Source: Caenorhabditis elegans (lineage: Eukaryota; Nematoda; Chromadorea; Rhabditida; Rhabditidae). From it: a stretch of DNA of 64,000 nucleotides. Location of the stretch: the NCBI RefSeq assembly GCF_000002985.6, contig NC_003282.8, positions 8,990,001 through 9,054,000 of the forward strand. The letters are read 5' to 3'. The position numbers were made by a program, and so were the translations under genes. The notes beneath the pieces are model-generated. The model was not told the DNA's origin. It saw nothing but the letters and a program-made list of their open reading frames with translations, and did not search any database. Positions 59,447-64,000 of the stretch are shown here, piece by piece (positions within the stretch are counted from its first letter, which is position 1; each line of letters starts with the position of its first letter).

Positions 59447-60333
59447 TACAAAATTAATAAATTTTTCAAACTTTGAAAATTAATTTCTGGCTTCAAACTT
59501 ACTTTTTCAAAAATTCCCGTAGCCATTTTGTAGCAAATTTTATGTTCTTTCAGAATTTTGAAACAGAATTTCAAAAAACTTCGAAACCGCCAAGTTCATG
59601 CAGAAAAAGTGAATTTTCAGTCATACCTTGTAGACCACAATTTATATGCAAAATTAATAGATTTTCCAAACTTTGAAAATTAATTTCTGGCTTCAAACTT
59701 ACTTTTTCAAAAATTCCCGTAGCCATTTTGTAGCAAATTTTATGTTCTTTCAGAATTTTAAAACAGAATTTCAAAAAACTTCGAAACCGCCAAGTTCATG
59801 CAGAAAAAGTGAATTTTCAGTCATACCTTGTAGACCACAATTTATATGCAAAATTAATAGATTTTCCAAACTTTGAAAATTAATTTCTGGCTTCAAACTT
59901 ACTTTTTCAAAAATTCCTGTAGCCATTTTGTAGCAAATTTTATGTTCTTTCAGAATTTTAAAACAGAATCTCAAAAAACTTCGAAACCGCCAAGTTCATG
60001 CAGAAAAAGTGAATTTTCAGTCATACCTTGTAGACCACAATTTATAATAAATTTTCCAAACTTTGAAAATTAATTTCTGGCTTCAAACTAACTTTTTCAA
60101 AAATTCCCGTAGCCATTTTGTAGCAAATTTTATGTTCTTTCAGAATTTCAAAACAGAATTTTAAAAAACTTTGAAACCGCCAAGTTCAAGCAGAAAAAGT
60201 GAATTTTCAGTCATTCCTTGTAGACCACAATTTATATACAAAATTAATAGATTTTCCAAACTTTGAAAATTAATTTCTGGCTTCAAACTTACTTTTTCAA
60301 AAATTCCCGTAGCCATTTTGTAGCAAATTTTAT
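59447..60333. repeat. 200-bp tandem repeat, about 4.5 units
   Basis: Units start with CTTTGAAAATTAATTTCTGG at about 59471, 59671, 59871, 60061 and 60261, giving 200-bp spacing except for one 190-bp step. The fifth is cut short at 60333. Open frames of 66-67 codons repeat on both strands with the period and are not genes. Confidence 0.93.
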
Positions 60334-60820
60334 CCATTAAATAATAAAATACGCACTAAAAGGTAGGGCTGAAAATGTAGTATTTCTGTAACTACGTGAA
60401 GCTTCTTGTACCTACTGAAATATTGTTGGTATATTCTAAAAGAGCTTAAATTTTACTACAAAGTTTCTGAAAGACATTTAAAAAAAAATTACTTTGAAGA
60501 GATTTATGAATTTTCAAAGTTATGAAAATTCATCTATTTTTGCCTATAAATGGTAGTTTCCATTAAATAATAAAATACGCACCAAAAGGTAGGGCTGAAA
60601 ATGTACTATTTCTGTAACTACGTGAAGCTTCTTGTACCTACTAAAATATCATTGGTATATTCTGAAAGAGCTTAAATTTTACTACAAAGTTTCTAAAAGA
60701 CATTTCGAAAAAAGTTACTTTGAAGAGATTTATGAATTTTCAAAGTTACGAAAATTCATCTATTTTTGTCTATAAATGGTAGTTTCCATTAAATAATAAA
60801 ATACGCACTAAAAAAAATTC
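60334..60820. repeat. 226-bp tandem repeat, two full units plus start of a third
   Basis: Units begin CCATTAAATAATAAAATACG at 60334, 60560 and 60786. The core (GAAGCTTCTTGTACCTACT...GAGCTTAAATTTTACTACAAAG) is a diverged relative of the unit flanking the satellite at 55640-55733. Confidence 0.9.
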
Positions 60821-60868
60821 TGAAAGCGCTAAAATTTGAAACAAGTCCCAGAAGAAACATTTTCAAAA

Positions 60869-63800
60869 AAGTTCATTTTAACTCAGATATTAATTTTTAA
60901 AGTTTTTATTTTCTAGAACCAAGCACATAACTCAACTACCAGAGCTTTTTATTTTTCTTCAGAAATTAGAATTTTGAAATTGAACTTTAAAATATAAAAT
61001 TTATCTCATTTCCTTTTTTGGTTTATTTTCTTCTAGAATGTTCGGTTTCGCCCTTAAAAAATTTCAAAAGTTAAATTTTTCTCTCCCACTGCCTTCCTGG
61101 AATTTTACAAAAAATCCTTTCTAGCGTTCAAAAATAAAAGTTTGTAGTGCACGAAATGTGTCTGGAGAACGTTACAAAACAATCTTTTTAAGATATTTGT
61201 CATCATCTCGTTTTATCGATCACATGATCAAATTGTTTCCCGTTTTTGTCTGTTCATCCGGCTGGCTACAGTTGACTACAAAAGCATGATTACCTCAAAA
61301 TCTACACTGAAAAGTAAAAATTTTCTCAAGTTTGTCATTAATTTGGTCATCTCACCGTTTCCTGTTTGTAACTATTTTTTAATCTTCGAAAATCTATGTA
61401 AAACATCATGTATAGCCAAATGTAGCATGTTTGACAGTGGCACCATTTTTTGATGTGCAGGGAAGTATTTTAATAATTTTATGATAGTTAGGATCGGTCC
61501 TAAAATTCCAGATTTGTCAGATCTTCAGATTCACTTTTTTCACTCCGAAAGTACCGATTGTTGCAAAGCAAGAATGTCTGAATGATGAACCAAAGTTATT
61601 TTCGATGCCTTATTTTGTCCTTGAAATCTGAACGTTTGACAGGACCCAGCTATCAAGTCACAAAAATTGTTTTTTTTGTTGTATCCACAGTGCTTCTGGA
61701 TTCCCCGATTAATCACCATGCTATTTGAAATTTCTTTTGAATGAAACTAAGTGTAATATCGCCATTTTTCTCTAATTTTAAACTTCTGATACTTCGTAAT
61801 TATCACGTACTCAATGTTTTATCTTTACGGTTAGAAGTACTCTTTATTTTCCCTTTTTCTCGTGGTTCACTTATCAAACGAACACATCTTGTTTTGATGA
61901 ACTGTTCTTTGAACATTCAATGCTGAAAGTGTATAACTTTTAATAAATGAAAAACAGATCTAGGAGGTTTTATCAGAAACTACAAAAGTAACTGTATAGT
62001 GTGTCGAACTGTAGTTTGTGTCTAGACACATGTGGATTGAAGAAGATGAAACAAAACAGACAATAGAGGTGGAGACTTGTGAATAAGGATGGTGCAACAC
62101 GTTTCAAGATCCCCTATCCAAGTGCATTAATATTTTTAAAAAAATATATCGTTCTTTGTGGATTTATTTGCACCGTTGTCTTTTTAAAATTATATTTTTG
62201 TTATTATTAGGGATGGCAATAAATGCTCCTCTCAAACTTTATTTCATTTTATTTTATTTCGAATTCAACTCATACTCAAATTCACTAACTTAAATTAACT
62301 GTCGCAATCGACGAATTATTCATTTGGGTCGCTACAATTGTTGCTGGAAGCCACCTCTAGTTAGTAGCACTAGTAGTACTTTTCTATGAAGTCATTCAGT
62401 ATAATCAGAAAGATGCCAGACTACCATCAATAACACCACCTGAATATAAACTGTTCAAGTATACGTCAAGTCCACGCTGGATTTCTAAAAAAAGTCATTA
62501 TTCTGATATTTAGCTTGGGACTTACCCCTGGAAACGTGGGAGCTTCAATCTTCAAAGTAAGCAAATATCGAACTTCTCTTTAAAATAAAACAGAAATACC
62601 AAGCAGTTTCAATGATTCAATGATTCCGTTTTCATGATAAAACTTTTTAATTAGACTTGCTCATGACTGTAATATATAAATAATGCTTGTTTGGAACCAA
62701 AAATGTTATGAAATTCCAGCTAACTGGTAATTTTTAATCGCAGTTCCTATTTTCAATTTCATTCAATTTCATGATAGTCTAATTGGCCTTCTTCCTCGTT
62801 TATTCATTGCATCTTTCCCAAAACATCAATCCTCAGAGTTTCAAATCCTCAATACGTTCCCTACAAATACTACATATTTCGCCGGTTATTGGTTCACTAG
62901 AAAATGACGTCCTTGTAGATTTTAATCAATTTTCTTTTTCTAAAAATATAGAACACATTTTCTTGTTTAATATTTTCCATTAAAAAACACAAATATTTCA
63001 ATAGATGCTCAAATATTTCTTCATAGCCTACACGTGTATCTTGTAGACACATAAGAGACGAATGTCCTTGCTATCCAAGATTTAAATCAGACTCATTCAT
63101 TTGCGTCCCTTAAAACAGTACTTCTTGTTTAATTCCAGAAATAAAATTTTGCCCATTCCGATTTGTGATTCAATGATCTGTTTGCCACGGACTTGTCAAA
63201 TTTATTTATTTGAATATTCCTCTCTATTTTTAATTTTTAAAATATATTACAAAACGTATAGAAGTACTGAATAGTTGGGGATAAAATAATTATAAAACTT
63301 TTAACATTAAAAAGTTTTCCACAGTTTTCTATCTAAAATTATTGTGAACACAGTTGCTCGCGATATTGCAAGATTGCTGTTTATACTTTAATTTGTTACT
63401 TTTACAATTCGAAATAACTTCAAAAAACTCATGTATTTTTTTACAAAATTTACCGTAATTTTCCTAGATAACTTTTTTATTCGCTTGTTATACGTTTTTC
63501 ATTCTTGTGCACACTACACATGCAAACGCGTTTAGGAAAATTAATATTTTGCACAGACCCCTTTCGTATTCCAAGAAACGCCACCTGAAACCTTTATTTT
63601 GCTCTTTAATCAGATAAAAGTGTGTTTTGATGATGTAAGTCGGTGTGTCTGAATTGTGATATGTCTTGGAATAAGTTGAAAAGCAGGCGGCTGCGGGTGG
63701 TGTGCGGTGGTGGCGGTGGTGGATGTCCAGCCATGGGTACATAGTACACTCTCACCACGCATAATAAGAGACCGATAGAGGAAAAATATTTCAGAACAAG

Positions 63801-64000
63801 AATCATTTTCAAGTGAGACTTTAATGAGGAGTGTACAACGTAGTGCGCGCGTATGGGAAATGCATGAACTTTGACACATGAGATGATAAAAGGACATGTA
63901 GACAACATGTCAGAAAACATATTTGTTCAAGCTAAGGCTTGGAAAACTGTTTCAACAATATTTGATTTTTAAGGTGAAATTAAACTATATTTCAAAAATG
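60869..64000. other. Terminal region, no gene recognised
   Basis: About 3.1 kb without a supported gene. A weak exon-like pair on the minus strand around 62395-62560 has a good donor (GGG|GTAAGT) and acceptor (TTTTTAG) but does not join in frame to any start. A GGTGGTGGCGGTGGTGG tract lies at about 63690-63725. The downstream gene, if any, lies outside the window. Confidence 0.45.

Noticed and set aside
59473-60073. Repeated 66-67-codon frames on both strands
   Set aside because: They recur every 200 bp with the tandem repeat and are not independent genes.
62395-62560. Two minus-strand exon-like pieces ending in a stop after SLYSGGVIDGSLASF
   Set aside because: The splice phases do not give a continuous frame with the upstream piece, and no start codon could be found.

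Overview
This window is nematode genomic DNA and almost certainly comes from Caenorhabditis elegans or a very close relative. It is AT-rich. Its introns are mostly short (about 45-60 nt), with GTAAGT/GTTAGT-type donors and TTTTCAG acceptors. Many start codons sit directly after a TTTCAG, as expected for trans-splicing. The predicted 407-residue TGF-beta ligand matches UNC-129 as I remember it, including its C-terminus. All gene models below were built by hand from splice signals and reading phase; no search was run.

Layout from left to right. 1-274 (+): last two exons of a GDP-mannose 4,6-dehydratase, probably bre-1. 3150-10694 (+): an 11-exon MLT-10-like moulting-cycle protein; its tenth intron holds a palindrome of about 2.5 kb and other repeats. 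10804-10875 (-): tRNA-Thr(UGU), with a decayed copy near 12.2 kb. 11145-12734 (-): a small secreted protein. 13120-15385 (-): unc-129, followed by about 5 kb of gene-free upstream DNA. 20634-22196 (+): an intact seven-helix receptor. 23963-25171: a mariner-type element carrying a tRNA-derived SINE-like insert. 26788-29101 (+): a Cys-loop channel with an anion-type pore motif. 29274-30935 (-): a TXNDC15-like thioredoxin-fold membrane protein. 31515-33607 (-): an srx chemoreceptor pseudogene. 34738-37596 (+): a transporter-like membrane protein whose frame breaks twice. 37801-41646 (-): a BED-finger/hAT-transposase-derived gene with a 1.6 kb palindromic element in an intron. 43635-44206 (-): a small single-helix membrane protein. 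44926-47162 (-): a two-domain galectin. 49645-55294 (-): three tandem secreted DOMON-like genes. 55.7-60.9 kb: a dense satellite complex. 60.9-64 kb: no supported gene.

The genes are mostly independent units, not an operon or pathway cluster. Common themes are secreted or membrane proteins for cell-surface chemistry and signalling (fucosylation, galectin, DOMON, TGF-beta, receptors). Repeats have also invaded introns, twice leaving long near-perfect hairpins that would be transcribed inside host pre-mRNAs. I saw no unfamiliar multi-gene system. The most unusual structures are the nested satellite array, the intronic palindromes, the domesticated transposase gene and the two decaying membrane-protein genes.
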